64,000 nt of DNA from Haloparvum alkalitolerans (GCF_050122995.1 NZ_JBNLIA010000001.1:310001-374000); one strand, 5' to 3'. Positions 43,238 to 51,525 are shown, numbered from the stretch's first letter. Notes: generated by a model not told the origin, from the letters alone. A program made the numbers and translations.

Positions 43238-44512
43238 ATGGCGGAGCTCAACGCGTTCATCACCGAGGAGACGATCGAGGGGGCCGACGACGGGCCGCTC
43301 GCGGGCACCACGGTCGCGGTGAAGGACAACATCTCCACCGAGGGCGTCCGCACCACCTGCGGTTCCGAGATGCTCGCCGACTACGTCCCGCCGTACGACG
43401 CGACGGTCGTCGAGCGCCTGACGGACGCGGGCGCCGAGATCGTCGGCAAGGCGAACATGGACGAGTTCGGGATGGGGACGACGACGGAGACCTCCGCGTT
43501 CGGCGCCACCCGGAACCCGGTCGACACCGACCGCGTGCCGGGCGGCTCCTCCGGCGGCTCCGCGGCGGCGGTCGCGGCCGGCGAGGCCGACCTCGCGCTC
43601 GGCTCCGACACCGGCGGTTCCGTGCGCTGTCCGGCGGCCTTCTGCGGCGTCGTCGGCATCAAGCCCACCTACGGGCTGGTCTCGCGGTACGGCCTGATCG
43701 CGTACGCCAACTCGCTCGAACAGATCGGCCCCATCGCGCCGACCGTGCGGGAGGCGGCCGAACTCCTCGACGTCATCGCCGGCCCGGACCCGAACGACGG
43801 GACGACGCGCGAGGAAGGCGCCGACTCCGACTACGCCGCGGCCGCCGACGGCGACGTCGAGGGGCTGACGGTCGGGATCCCGACGGAGCTGTTCGAGGGC
43901 GCCGACGAGGGCGTCGTCGAGACGGTCGAGGCGGCCGTCGCGGACCTCGAAGAGCAGGGCGCGGAGACCGTCGAGGTGTCGCTCCCCTCCGTCGAGCACG
44001 CGGTCGCGGCCTACTACGTCATCGCGACCTCGGAAGCCTCCTCCAACCTCGCGCGCTTCGACGGCGTGCGCTACGGCCACTCCGCGGACGCCGAGGGCAA
44101 CTGGAACGACACGTTCGCTGCGACGCGCGAGGAGGGCTTCGGCGCGGAGGTCAAGCGTCGGATCCTTCTCGGCACGTACGCGCTCTCGGCGGGCTACCAC
44201 GACAAGTACTACGAGAAGGCGCAGGACGCCCGCGCGTGGGTCCGACAGGACTTCGAGGACGCCTTCGAGGAGGTCGACGTGATCGCCTCGCCGACGATGC
44301 CGGTTCCCCCGTTCGAACTCGGCGAGGGGCTCGACGACCCCCTGAAGCTCTACCTCGCGGATGCCAACACGACCCCCGCGAACCTCGCGAACCTCCCCGC
44401 TATCTCCGTCCCCGCCGGCGAGTCGGACGAGCTCCCGGTCGGGCTCCAGCTCGTCGGGCCGAAGTTCGACGAGGAGACGATCATCCGGGCCGCGAGCGCG
44501 GTCGAGAACTGA
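43238..44512 (+). CDS. gatA: Asp/Glu-tRNA amidotransferase subunit A (glutaminase)
   Basis: This is the amidase subunit that releases ammonia from glutamine for the transamidation. The Ser-cisSer-Lys triad is complete: Lys 29 in AVKDNIS, cis-Ser 104 in PGGSSGGS and nucleophile Ser 128 in GSDTGGSVR. The 24- and 75-residue spacings equal those of bacterial GatA. The protein is 424 residues, about 60 shorter than bacterial enzymes, because the N-terminal helical region before the first strand is missing. That is the usual haloarchaeal form rather than damage. It begins immediately after the gatC stop. Confidence 0.96.
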   Translation: MAELNAFITEETIEGADDGPLAGTTVAVKDNISTEGVRTTCGSEMLADYVPPYDATVVERLTDAGAEIVGKANMDEFGMGTTTETSAFGATRNPVDTDRVPGGSSGGSAAAVAAGEADLALGSDTGGSVRCPAAFCGVVGIKPTYGLVSRYGLIAYANSLEQIGPIAPTVREAAELLDVIAGPDPNDGTTREEGADSDYAAAADGDVEGLTVGIPTELFEGADEGVVETVEAAVADLEEQGAETVEVSLPSVEHAVAAYYVIATSEASSNLARFDGVRYGHSADAEGNWNDTFAATREEGFGAEVKRRILLGTYALSAGYHDKYYEKAQDARAWVRQDFEDAFEEVDVIASPTMPVPPFELGEGLDDPLKLYLADANTTPANLANLPAISVPAGESDELPVGLQLVGPKFDEETIIRAASAVEN

Positions 44513-44579
44513 TCGGCCCGGTGTCGGAACCGACCGGGCGATGGGTGTTCACGCCCGCCCGGACATGTCGCTGGTGACC

Positions 44580-44591
44580 AAGTTTTACAGT
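44580..44591 (+). promoter_or_regulatory. TATA box of the small protein at 44613
   Basis: AAGTTTTACAG is centred 27 bases before the ATG at 44613 and supports that start over in-frame upstream ATGs. Confidence 0.55.
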
Positions 44592-44612
44592 CCCAACAGG
44601 AGGTCTGGGAGT

Positions 44613-45020
44613 ATGGAGGAACTTGCGGAGCGCGTCCTCGAACGGATCAAGGAGGATATCGGCCACGAACCGTTGGTCGGCGTGAGTTACTTCACGGGCG
44701 AGGAGGTCGACCACGTCTACCAGAGCGAGTGGGCGAGGGAGACCTTCGAGCGCGAACAGGTGGACCAGATCGTTCGCGATCTCCAGCTCGAGGCGCTCGG
44801 CTACGGCGCCTACGAACGGACCCAGGAGTCGCAGCTACACGCGACCGTCCGGGTCTACGAGGAGATGCTCGACGTGGTCGTTCCGGTGAACGACCGCGAG
44901 GGGGTCGCGGTCGCGCTCGAGTTGGCCGACGGATACACCACGCGGGAGGTCGTCACCCTCGTCGAGGAGGCGATCGCGAAGTCACAGGCGGTCGAACGCG
45001 AACCCGTCTACCACGAATGA
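44613..45020 (+). CDS. Uncharacterised haloarchaeal protein, DUF7522-like
   Basis: This 135-residue soluble protein has no known function. The N-terminal half is alpha-helical (ELAERVLERIKEDIG, WARETFEREQVDQIVRDLQL). The C-terminal half has a beta-alpha-beta shape (SQLHATVRVYEEMLDVVVPV, NDREGVAVALELADGYTTRE). The DUF number is from memory and was not checked. A purine-rich AACAGGAGG lies 11 bases before the ATG, but the TATA box at -27 suggests a leaderless mRNA, so the AGGAGG may be coincidental. It converges on the cyclic-DPG-synthetase-like gene. Confidence 0.72.
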   Translation: MEELAERVLERIKEDIGHEPLVGVSYFTGEEVDHVYQSEWARETFEREQVDQIVRDLQLEALGYGAYERTQESQLHATVRVYEEMLDVVVPVNDREGVAVALELADGYTTREVVTLVEEAIAKSQAVEREPVYHE

Positions 45021-45057
45021 ACCGCTGACTGGGGGGCGTCCCGGACCGGTCACCACG

Positions 45058-46476
45058 TCAGTTCAGCCCGAGCGTCTCCGCGCGCTCGGCGACGAACTCC
45101 TCGAAGGACCAGCCGACGGGCTCGAAGCGGTAGTCCACGTCTACGACGGGCGCGTCCACGTCCAGCACGCGCGAGACGTCGCAGGGGGTGCCGGCCAGCA
45201 CGAGGTCCGCCTCGCAGGCCTCGATCGTCGCCTCCAACTCGGCGACCTGCGCGTCGGTGTACCCCATCGCGGGCAGCACGCGGTCGAGGTGGTCGTACTC
45301 GGCGAGCGTCTCCGCCACGGACCCGACCGCGGCCGGTTCGGGGTCGACGCGCTCGGCGGCCCCGTAGCGCCGCGCCGCGACGGTCGCGGCCCCGCGGGCG
45401 GCGTCGCCGTGGGTGACGGTCGGACCGTCTTCGATAGCGAGCACGCGTGCGCCCTCGATCCGGTCCGGGTCGGGGACGCTCACGACCGACTCCGCGCGGA
45501 GGACCGGGGCCTCCGCCGGCGCGACCTCGCGGACGTTCTCCTCGACGGTCGCGATCCCCTCCGGCTCGGCGGCCGCGAGCTTGGTGAGACAGACCGCGTC
45601 CGCGGCGCGGAGGTTCGCCTCGCCGGGATGGTAGCGACGCTCGTGGCCGGGGCGTGTGGGGTCGGCGAGCACGAGGTGGACGTCCGGCTCGGCGAACGGG
45701 AGTTCGTTGTTGCCGCCGTCCCAGACCACCACGTCCGCCTCCGCGGCGGCGTTCGCGAGGACCGCCTCGTAGTCGACGCCGGCGTGGACCGGGTGTCCCG
45801 CCTCGACGTGCCAGGCGTACTCCTCGCGCTCCTCCAGCGTGAGGTCGGCGTCGTCGAGGTCCGCGGGCGTGGCGAACCGCTCCGCGCGCTTCTCGATCAG
45901 GTCGCCGTACGGCATCGGCTCGCGGACGACGGCCACGTCCGCGCCGCGCGCGTCGAGCGCGTCCGCGAGCCCCCGGGCGACGGAGGACTTTCCGCAGCCC
46001 GTCCTGACCGCGTCCACCGCGAGGACGGGGGTGTCGAGGGCGACCTGCATCGTCTCCGGGCCGAGCAGTTCGAAGTCCGCGCCGGCCGCGAGCGCGCGGG
46101 AGGCGGCGTGCATCACCGCCTCGTGGCTCACGTCGGAGTAGGAGAAGACGACGCGGTCCGCGCCGGCGTCCGGGACCGCGGGGTGGGTGCCGGTCACGAC
46201 CGCCTCCAGTTCCGCCTCCGGGACGATCGGAACCCCCTCGTCGTAGCCGGGCCCCGCGAGTTCGGGCGGGTAGCGCGGGCGGTCGGCAGCCTCGCCGTCC
46301 TCCGTCTCCTCGCTACCGCCCTCCGCCTCCTCGCCGCCCTCCGCCTCCCCGAGGTTCTGGCCGGGCGCGCGCGTGACCGCGACGACGCGCTCCGCGGGCG
46401 TGGCGCCGCGGAAGCGGACGTTGAAGTCGTGGAAGTCGCGCCCCGCGGCGCCCATGATCGCGACGCGTTCGGTCAT
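45058..46476 (-). CDS. Cyclic 2,3-diphosphoglycerate synthetase-like GTPase/ATPase
   Basis: This 472-residue protein belongs to the archaeal family named after methanogen cyclic 2,3-diphosphoglycerate synthetase. The N-terminal domain has MTERVAIMGAAGRDFHDF and FSYSDVSHEAVMHAASRAL. The central P-loop reads DAVRTGCGKSSVARGLADAL, with WDGGNNELPF and LADPTRPGHERRYHPGE after it. An acidic Gly/Glu insert of about 25 residues (roughly 45-70) interrupts the first domain. Haloarchaea are not known for cyclic DPG, so the real substrate is open. The gene is divergent from a ZIP carrier. Confidence 0.88.
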   Translation of the reverse strand: MTERVAIMGAAGRDFHDFNVRFRGATPAERVVAVTRAPGQNLGEAEGGEEAEGGSEETEDGEAADRPRYPPELAGPGYDEGVPIVPEAELEAVVTGTHPAVPDAGADRVVFSYSDVSHEAVMHAASRALAAGADFELLGPETMQVALDTPVLAVDAVRTGCGKSSVARGLADALDARGADVAVVREPMPYGDLIEKRAERFATPADLDDADLTLEEREEYAWHVEAGHPVHAGVDYEAVLANAAAEADVVVWDGGNNELPFAEPDVHLVLADPTRPGHERRYHPGEANLRAADAVCLTKLAAAEPEGIATVEENVREVAPAEAPVLRAESVVSVPDPDRIEGARVLAIEDGPTVTHGDAARGAATVAARRYGAAERVDPEPAAVGSVAETLAEYDHLDRVLPAMGYTDAQVAELEATIEACEADLVLAGTPCDVSRVLDVDAPVVDVDYRFEPVGWSFEEFVAERAETLGLN

Positions 46477-46610
46477 GGTCGAGCGGTCGGCGGCCGGCGA
46501 CATAATCGGTGGGGCCGCGGTCGCCGAGCGACCTGCCGCTCGACCGCGCTCCGCCTCGCGCCGCGTCGCCGGGACGGGAGTATTTATGACCGCTCGCCGA
46601 AGCCGACCGC

Positions 46611-47393
46611 ATGAACCACTTCTGGACGATGCTGTGGGTGACGACGGTCGCGGGGGCGGCCACGGGACTCGGCGCACTCCCCGTGTTCGTGCGCTCGCGG
46701 GTGAGCCACCGCACCTACGACGCCTCGCTCGGCCTCGCGGCGGGGATCATGATCGCCGCCAGCGTCTTCGGGCTGATCCTCCCGGGAACGGAGGAGGGCG
46801 GGCTGCGGCCGGTGCTGGTCGGCGTCTTCCTCGGCGGCTTCGTCCTCCTGGGCGGCAACCGGGTCATCCCGCACATCCACGCGCGGTACCGCGGGTGGCG
46901 GCGCGAGGGCGGCGCGCCCCCGGACGACCCCGAGAAGCTCTCGACCGTCCGCCGCGCCCTGCTGATCGGCGGGGCGATAACCCTCCACAACGCGCCGGAG
47001 GGGCTCGCGGTCGGCGTCGCGTTCGCGTCCGGGCTGGAGTCGGTCGCGCTGCTTCTGGCCGTCGTCATCGGCCTCCAGAACGTCCCCGACGGCTTCGCGT
47101 TCGCGCTCCCGATGGGCGACGCGGGGCTGTCGAACCCCCGGGTCCTCCTGTACACGACGCTGTCGGGGCTCGTGCCGCAGGTGCTCGCCTCGATCTTCGG
47201 CTTCGGGCTGGTCTCGGTCGCCACCGGCGTCTTCCCCGTCGCGGCCGGGTTCGCCGCGGGCGCGATGATGGCCGTGGTCTTCCGCGAGATGATCCCGTCC
47301 TCGCACGGGCACGGGCACGCCGACGCCGCGACCGCCGCGTTCCTCGTCGGCTTCGCGCTGCTGATCGTCGTCGACGCGGTGCTGGCCGTCTGA
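46611..47393 (+). CDS. ZIP family divalent metal transporter
   Basis: This ZIP carrier (Zn2+, Fe2+ or Mn2+ uptake or redistribution) has 260 residues and eight helices. The metal-binding motif of helix 4 is ITLHNAPEGLAVGVAF, with the HNxPEG signature. Helix 5 has VIGLQNVPDGFAFALPMGD, and helices 7-8 follow a His-rich loop (SSHGHGHADAATA). The cytoplasmic loop between helices 3 and 4 (about residues 87-108) is charged. Direction and metal are unknown. A TATA-like TATTTATGA lies about 27 bases before the ATG. A degenerate repeat copy follows the gene. Confidence 0.93.
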   Translation: MNHFWTMLWVTTVAGAATGLGALPVFVRSRVSHRTYDASLGLAAGIMIAASVFGLILPGTEEGGLRPVLVGVFLGGFVLLGGNRVIPHIHARYRGWRREGGAPPDDPEKLSTVRRALLIGGAITLHNAPEGLAVGVAFASGLESVALLLAVVIGLQNVPDGFAFALPMGDAGLSNPRVLLYTTLSGLVPQVLASIFGFGLVSVATGVFPVAAGFAAGAMMAVVFREMIPSSHGHGHADAATAAFLVGFALLIVVDAVLAV

Positions 47394-47436
47394 CGGTGAG
47401 CTGCCGACCGGCCGAACGAGCGGGCACGGCCGTCGT

Positions 47437-47541
47437 GGTGCCGTGCTGTCGGCGCGCGCCGCGGCGGAGTGGGACCGAGAGACGCAGCCGGCTGGTCCGG
47501 CCGGGGCTTCCCGGGTGGTGCTGACCCGATCGGTAAGCTTC
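47437..47541 (+). repeat. Dispersed intergenic repeat, degenerate copy C
   Basis: The left end shares 23 consecutive bases with copy A (GGTGCCGTGCTGTCGG and onward). The right end keeps GGGGCTTCCCGGGTGGTGCTG, a variant of the shared GGGGCTTTCTGG block. The long stem and the AGGCTGGGGAGG block are missing, so about 90 bases appear to have been lost. It lies in the 216-base convergent gap after the ZIP gene. Confidence 0.65.
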
Positions 47542-47609
47542 GCGGTCGGGGCGGAGGCACCGCCGTTCGACTGACCCGCTCTAAACGCCGAGACCGCGCC
47601 GCAGCATCG

Positions 47610-47894
47610 CTACGCTTCGTCGACCAGGAACTCGGGCTCGGCGATGCGCTCGGACTTGCACTCGGGGCACCGCGAGGGCTCGTTCACGGGGTCGTCGAAG
47701 CCGTCGAAGCCGCAGTCGCGGCACGCGGGCGGGGCGACGAGGAACTGCTCGTCCTCGCCCACCGACTGCGCGACGTGGTCGAGGTGGTCGTAGACGACCG
47801 GCGTCGGCAGCTCGAGCGCGGCCGCGAGGTCGCTCGCGGTTGCGGGCCCCTCGCGCAGACGGTCCGCGATGCGCTGGCGGGTGGTCGGCTCCAT
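47610..47894 (-). CDS. HTH-zinc-ribbon transcriptional regulator (COG3357-like)
   Basis: This 94-residue predicted regulator has two parts. Residues 1-45 are a helix-turn-helix (TRQRIADRLREGPATASDLA, ALELPTPVVYDHLDHVAQS). Residues 55-85 are a zinc ribbon with CRDCGFDGF and CPECKSERI, four cysteines in two CxxC knuckles. Targets are unknown. The ATG at 47894 is supported by a TATA-like CTTTTCTC about 27 bases upstream on its strand. The neighbours are unrelated. Confidence 0.85.
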   Translation of the reverse strand: MEPTTRQRIADRLREGPATASDLAAALELPTPVVYDHLDHVAQSVGEDEQFLVAPPACRDCGFDGFDDPVNEPSRCPECKSERIAEPEFLVDEA

Positions 47895-48071
47895 GCCGGC
47901 CGTTGGCCGGCCGGCGAGAAAAGCCCCGCGGCGGCAGGGCACCGAAACGCGCTCGCGTTCCCCTCTCGGCCGGCAGCACTCCGCTATCGGTCGTGCGCGG
48001 CCCCCGTCCGGTTCCGGATTTCGGTCGGCCTAAGTCACAAAAACCATAACCGCGGACCGGAAGATGCACTC

Positions 48072-49040
48072 ATGAAAGCGGTAGTGCTTGCGGGTGGGTA
48101 CGCGACGCGCCTCTGGCCGATCACGAAGGACCGGCCGAAGATGTTCCTCCCCGTCGGCGACCGGACGGTGATCGACGAGATCTTCGCCGACCTGGAGGCG
48201 GACGACCGGATCAGCGACGTGTTCGTCTCCACGAACGAGCGGTTCGCGGAGGACTTCGAGTCGTACCTCGCGGACAGCGAGTTCGAGAAGCCGAAGCTCT
48301 CCGTGGAGGACACCGAGGCCGAAGACGAGAAGTTCGGCGTCGTCGGCGCGCTCGCCCAGCTCGTGGAACGGGAGGGGATCGAGGAGGACCTCGTCGTCGT
48401 GGCGGGCGACAACCTGATCAGCTTCGACGTGGCCGAGTTCGTCGACTTCTTCGAAGCGAAGGGCACGGCCGCCATCGCGGCCTACGACGTGGGCTCACGG
48501 GAGAAGGCGAAGTCCTACGGGCTCGTCGAACTGGAGGGCGACCGCGTGGTCGACTTCCAGGAGAAGCCCGAGGACCCCAAGAGCACGCTCGTCTCCATCG
48601 CCTGCTACGCGTTCCCCGCCGACACCCTGCCGGACCTGCGGACGTACCTCGACGACGGCAACAACCCCGACGAGCCGGGCTGGTTCATCCAGTGGCTCCA
48701 GCGCCGCCAGCCGGTCCACGCGTTCACCTTCGACGGCGCGTGGTTCGACATCGGGACGCCCGAGAGCTACCTCGACGCGGTCGCGTGGACCCTCGACGGG
48801 GAGACGCGCGTCGCGGAGTCCGCGACCGTCGAGAACGCGACGCTCGGCGAGAACGTTCACGTCATGGCCGACGCGACCGTCCGCGACGCCGCGGTCCACG
48901 ACAGCGTCGTCTTCCCCGAGGTCACCATCGAGGAGGCGGAGGTCCGCCACACGATCATCGACCGCGGCACCCACCTCAAGGGGCTCGACCTCTCGGGCGC
49001 GCTCATCGGCGCGCACACGAAGATCACGAACGGCGAGTAG
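48072..49040 (+). CDS. Sugar-phosphate nucleotidyltransferase
   Basis: This NTP-transferase has 322 residues, of the RmlA / glucose-1-phosphate thymidylyl- or mannose-1-phosphate guanylyl-transferase type. The nucleotide loop LAGGYATRLWPITKDRPKMF is followed by VVAGDNLISFDVAEFV (metal-binding Asp) and GAWFDIGTPESYLDAV. From residue 245 a left-handed beta-helix of hexapeptide repeats begins (ATVENATLGENVHVMADATV). The sugar and base are not assignable. It would feed cell-surface or exopolysaccharide glycosylation, but no glycosyltransferase is adjacent. A TATA candidate (AAACCATAACC) lies about 27 bases upstream. Confidence 0.92.
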   Translation: MKAVVLAGGYATRLWPITKDRPKMFLPVGDRTVIDEIFADLEADDRISDVFVSTNERFAEDFESYLADSEFEKPKLSVEDTEAEDEKFGVVGALAQLVEREGIEEDLVVVAGDNLISFDVAEFVDFFEAKGTAAIAAYDVGSREKAKSYGLVELEGDRVVDFQEKPEDPKSTLVSIACYAFPADTLPDLRTYLDDGNNPDEPGWFIQWLQRRQPVHAFTFDGAWFDIGTPESYLDAVAWTLDGETRVAESATVENATLGENVHVMADATVRDAAVHDSVVFPEVTIEEAEVRHTIIDRGTHLKGLDLSGALIGAHTKITNGE

Positions 49041-49084
49041 GCGTCGGATGCCGTTCGCGCGGGCGCCGCTCCACCGCGGTCCGG

Positions 49085-49807
49085 CTACTCCAGCCGCGCG
49101 TCCGTCACGCGGATGTGCCCGCGGTCGCCCTCCCACACCGTCTCGTACTCCAGGTCGACCCGGCGGTCCATGTGCGGGCCGTCGACGACGAACGTCTCGA
49201 ACTCGCCGCCCTCCCCGAGCAGGTGGACGCCGTACTCCTCGTTGAGCTCGCGGAGGTCCGCGAGCGCCTCCCGGTCGAGCGGGCGGCCGAGCCACGACTC
49301 GTCGAGGCCGTACGCCGCCACCTGGACGATCAGGATCTCGAAGCCGGCGTCGAGCATCGCGGTCGCCAGTTCCTCGGGGTCCTCCTGCCACAGCGGCGCG
49401 AACAGGTCGATCCCGAGCCGGTCGCACATCGCCTCGATCCGGCTGGTCTGGAACTCGCTCTCGACCGCGCCCGCGGTGACGCCCGCGAGGTCGACGCTCT
49501 CCTCGGCCGCGATCTCCCGGAGCGCCGCCTCCATCGGCTCGAGTTCCGCGTCGCCGCGCTCGCCCGCGGCCGCGTCCCCCGCCGGGCCCGTCTCGAAGTC
49601 CTCGGGTTCGACGGAGACGAGGTCGATCCCGACGCTCTCCGCGACGAGTTCGGTGAGGTGCGTCGCGGGCGTGTGGTACATGTAGGAGTCGCCGGCGGGG
49701 TGGACGGTGAGCAGGCGCGTCACGTCCAGCCCCTCCGCGAGTGCGCGGTACAGCGCCCACGAGGAGTCCTTGCCGCCGGAGAAGAGGCTGACCCAGTCGT
49801 CGCTCAT
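49085..49807 (-). CDS. dph6: Diphthine-ammonia ligase
   Basis: This is an ATP pyrophosphatase-type enzyme that carries out the last step of diphthamide formation on elongation factor 2. It has 240 residues. The PP-loop SLFSGGKDSSWALYRAL is near the N-terminus (residues 7-23), with GDSYMYHTPATHLTELVAES, EDPEELATAMLDAGF, and the family end motif GEGGEFETFVVDGP. All are typical of Dph6/MJ0570. It follows a conserved hypothetical gene on the same strand after an 89-base gap. The other diphthamide genes are not in the window. Confidence 0.94.
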   Translation of the reverse strand: MSDDWVSLFSGGKDSSWALYRALAEGLDVTRLLTVHPAGDSYMYHTPATHLTELVAESVGIDLVSVEPEDFETGPAGDAAAGERGDAELEPMEAALREIAAEESVDLAGVTAGAVESEFQTSRIEAMCDRLGIDLFAPLWQEDPEELATAMLDAGFEILIVQVAAYGLDESWLGRPLDREALADLRELNEEYGVHLLGEGGEFETFVVDGPHMDRRVDLEYETVWEGDRGHIRVTDARLE

Positions 49808-49896
49808 GGCGAGTGAGAGCGGGGCTGCGGGTAAATCGGCAGCGGTCCGCGGGCGTCACGGTGAGACGAGCAGCTACCTCGGGCGCGTCCGGCGCC

Positions 49897-50466
49897 TCAG
49901 TCGCTGATGAACTTGTTGTCGCGCCAGTTGACGCCGCCCTCGCCGTCGCCGTTGCCCTTCGGGCTCTCGACGACCTCGACGGTCGCGGGGCGCTCCTCGC
50001 CCTCGACGATGCGGGTCGCCTGCAGCTCCTCGCCCTCCTCGGTGATGGCGGTGAGCGTGCCCTTCTCGGCCTGGAGCGCGATGTCGCGGAGGACGAGGAA
50101 CATCGGGTACTGGAGCGCCGAGTTCTGGAGGACGGTCTCGCGGTCGCCCTTGAAGCAGGCGAACTCGACGAGCTCCGAGGGGATCTCCTCCTCCTCGTCG
50201 TCCATCCACTGGGGGCCGCCGGCGCGCGGCGGTTCCTCCTCGTAGACGCGCGTCTCGCTGACGGAGGCCTTCAGCTGTGCGGTCGGCGTGTACTTGCTGA
50301 TGTTCTCGTCCGAGGAAACGGCCTTGATGATGAGTGTGTTGTTGCGACGCGTGATGTCCACGTCGTCGATCTCCGTCGGGAGGTCGGGGTCGTTCTCGAA
50401 GTACTCTTCTACGTCTTCGAGGGGCAGTTCGAGCGTCGAGTGAAGTCGGAACACGCGGCCTGACAT
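49897..50466 (-). CDS. Conserved haloarchaeal protein, DUF7110-like
   Basis: This 189-residue soluble protein is strongly conserved in haloarchaea as far as I recall. The DUF number is from memory. It starts MSGRVFRLHSTLELPLEDVE, continues with DVDITRRNNTLIIKAVSSDE and SKYTPTAQLKASVSETRVYE, has an acidic middle (DDEEEEIPSELVEFACFKGD), and ends with NWRDNKFISD. The regular strands suggest a ferredoxin-like first domain. No active site is visible. The ATG at 50466 is chosen by the conserved start. Upstream lies a 211-base gap before the glutaredoxin gene. Confidence 0.8.
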   Translation of the reverse strand: MSGRVFRLHSTLELPLEDVEEYFENDPDLPTEIDDVDITRRNNTLIIKAVSSDENISKYTPTAQLKASVSETRVYEEEPPRAGGPQWMDDEEEEIPSELVEFACFKGDRETVLQNSALQYPMFLVLRDIALQAEKGTLTAITEEGEELQATRIVEGEERPATVEVVESPKGNGDGEGGVNWRDNKFISD

Positions 50467-50677
50467 GGTTGAATGGGGTTCTGGTGGTTGGCGGACGCGG
50501 CGAGGGAGCAACCGTACCTACCGCATGTTGGGTACCGAGCCTTATAGGGGCTGCCCTTTCCGCGGCGCCGGTGCGGCGAGACGAGGGGCCTCACGCGCGC
50601 TGTCGGTCGCTCCTGGGGGTTTCGGAGTCGTCCGGTCGGGTCCCGGTCGGGTCCCGGTCGCGGTCGGAGCCGCGGGG

Positions 50678-51022
50678 CTACTCGGCGTTCAGCGACGCCG
50701 CGAGCTCGCCGCGCTCGTCGAGCTCCGCGAGCACGTCGCTCCCGCCGACGAACTCGCCGTCGACGTACGTCTGCGGGATCGTCTCCCAGTCGCTGTGCTC
50801 GGCGAGCGCCTCGCGGTACTGGTCGAGCGCGGGGAGCACGTCGACCGTCTCGAACTCGGAGACGTGCTGGCCGATCAGCTCCAGCGCGCGCTTCGAGTAG
50901 CCGCACTGGGGCATCAGCCGGTTGCCCTTCATGAACAGGACCACGTCGTTGTCCGCGATGGCCTCGTCGACGCGCTGCTGGATCTCCTCGGCGTCGGACT
51001 CGGATTCGGGCGTGAACGTCAT
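50678..51022 (-). CDS. Monothiol-type glutaredoxin (CGYS)
   Basis: This 114-residue protein has a thioredoxin fold. The active site is CGYS in FMKGNRLMPQCGYSKRALEL, a variant of the monothiol CGFS motif. TIPQTYVDGEFVGGSDVLAEL contains the cis-Pro and the GG-S/D glutathione site. CGFS-type proteins handle iron-sulfur clusters with glutathione, but haloarchaea lack glutathione and use gamma-glutamylcysteine, so the partner thiol probably differs. The N-terminal 20 residues are acidic. It lies beside the largest repeat-filled gap of the window (619 bases). Confidence 0.9.
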   Translation of the reverse strand: MTFTPESESDAEEIQQRVDEAIADNDVVLFMKGNRLMPQCGYSKRALELIGQHVSEFETVDVLPALDQYREALAEHSDWETIPQTYVDGEFVGGSDVLAELDERGELAASLNAE

Positions 51023-51133
51023 GTCCCCTCGTACGCGGCGCGGGGGAAAAGGGGTTGCGCTGTCGGCGACCGTCGGGTCGACCGTCCGCGAGGCGGTGGC
51101 GTGACCGCGGCGATGGTGTGACCGTGGCGGTGG

Positions 51134-51525
51134 CGCGCGCGTTTCTCGCGCGCGAGGGAGGCCGCGGGGCGGGCGCGATGCGGTGCAGTCCCGCGCCCGC
51201 CCCGCGGCCGAGGCTGGGGAGGTGCGAGGCTGCGGCGCTGTGCGGTGCGGGGCGGGACTGAAAGGGGCAGCCGGCTCGATCCGGCCCCGGAACCGCAAGC
51301 ACCGCAGCGGGCGGTGTCTCCGGCGTCGCCGTGAGCGCGGTGCGGAGCGAACGGCGGCTCGAAAATCTCCGATTTTCGGCGCGCTACTGCACGCTGGAGG
51401 CTCGCGAGACGCGGGTTGTCTCGCCAAGCGGAGAGCGAGGAGCGCAGCGCGTGTCGCGGCCGGTCGAGCCGGCTGGGGCTTTCTGGGTGGTGCTGTCCAG
51501 ATCGGCAGGATCGACAACAGACACA
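51134..51525 (+). repeat. Dispersed intergenic repeat, copy D, with internal insertion
   Basis: The left half (51134-51233) has the short CGCGCGCG hairpin with loop TTTCT, AGGGAG, an 18-base perfect stem (51160-51177 with 51192-51209) around a TGCGGT loop, and 32 bases identical to copy B (CCGAGGCTGGGGAGGTGCG and flanks). The right half (51469-51525) has GGCTGGGGCTTTCTGG and GGCAGGATCGACAACAGACA. Between them is about 235 bases not present in copies A and B, including the palindrome CGAAAATC-TCC-GATTTTCG (51360-51378). The whole gene-free stretch is 51023-51641. Confidence 0.8.

Noticed and set aside
44594..44612. Ribosome-binding site AGGAGG before the small protein at 44613
   Set aside because: The TATA box sits exactly 27 bases before the ATG, so the AGGAGG would lie upstream of the mRNA start.
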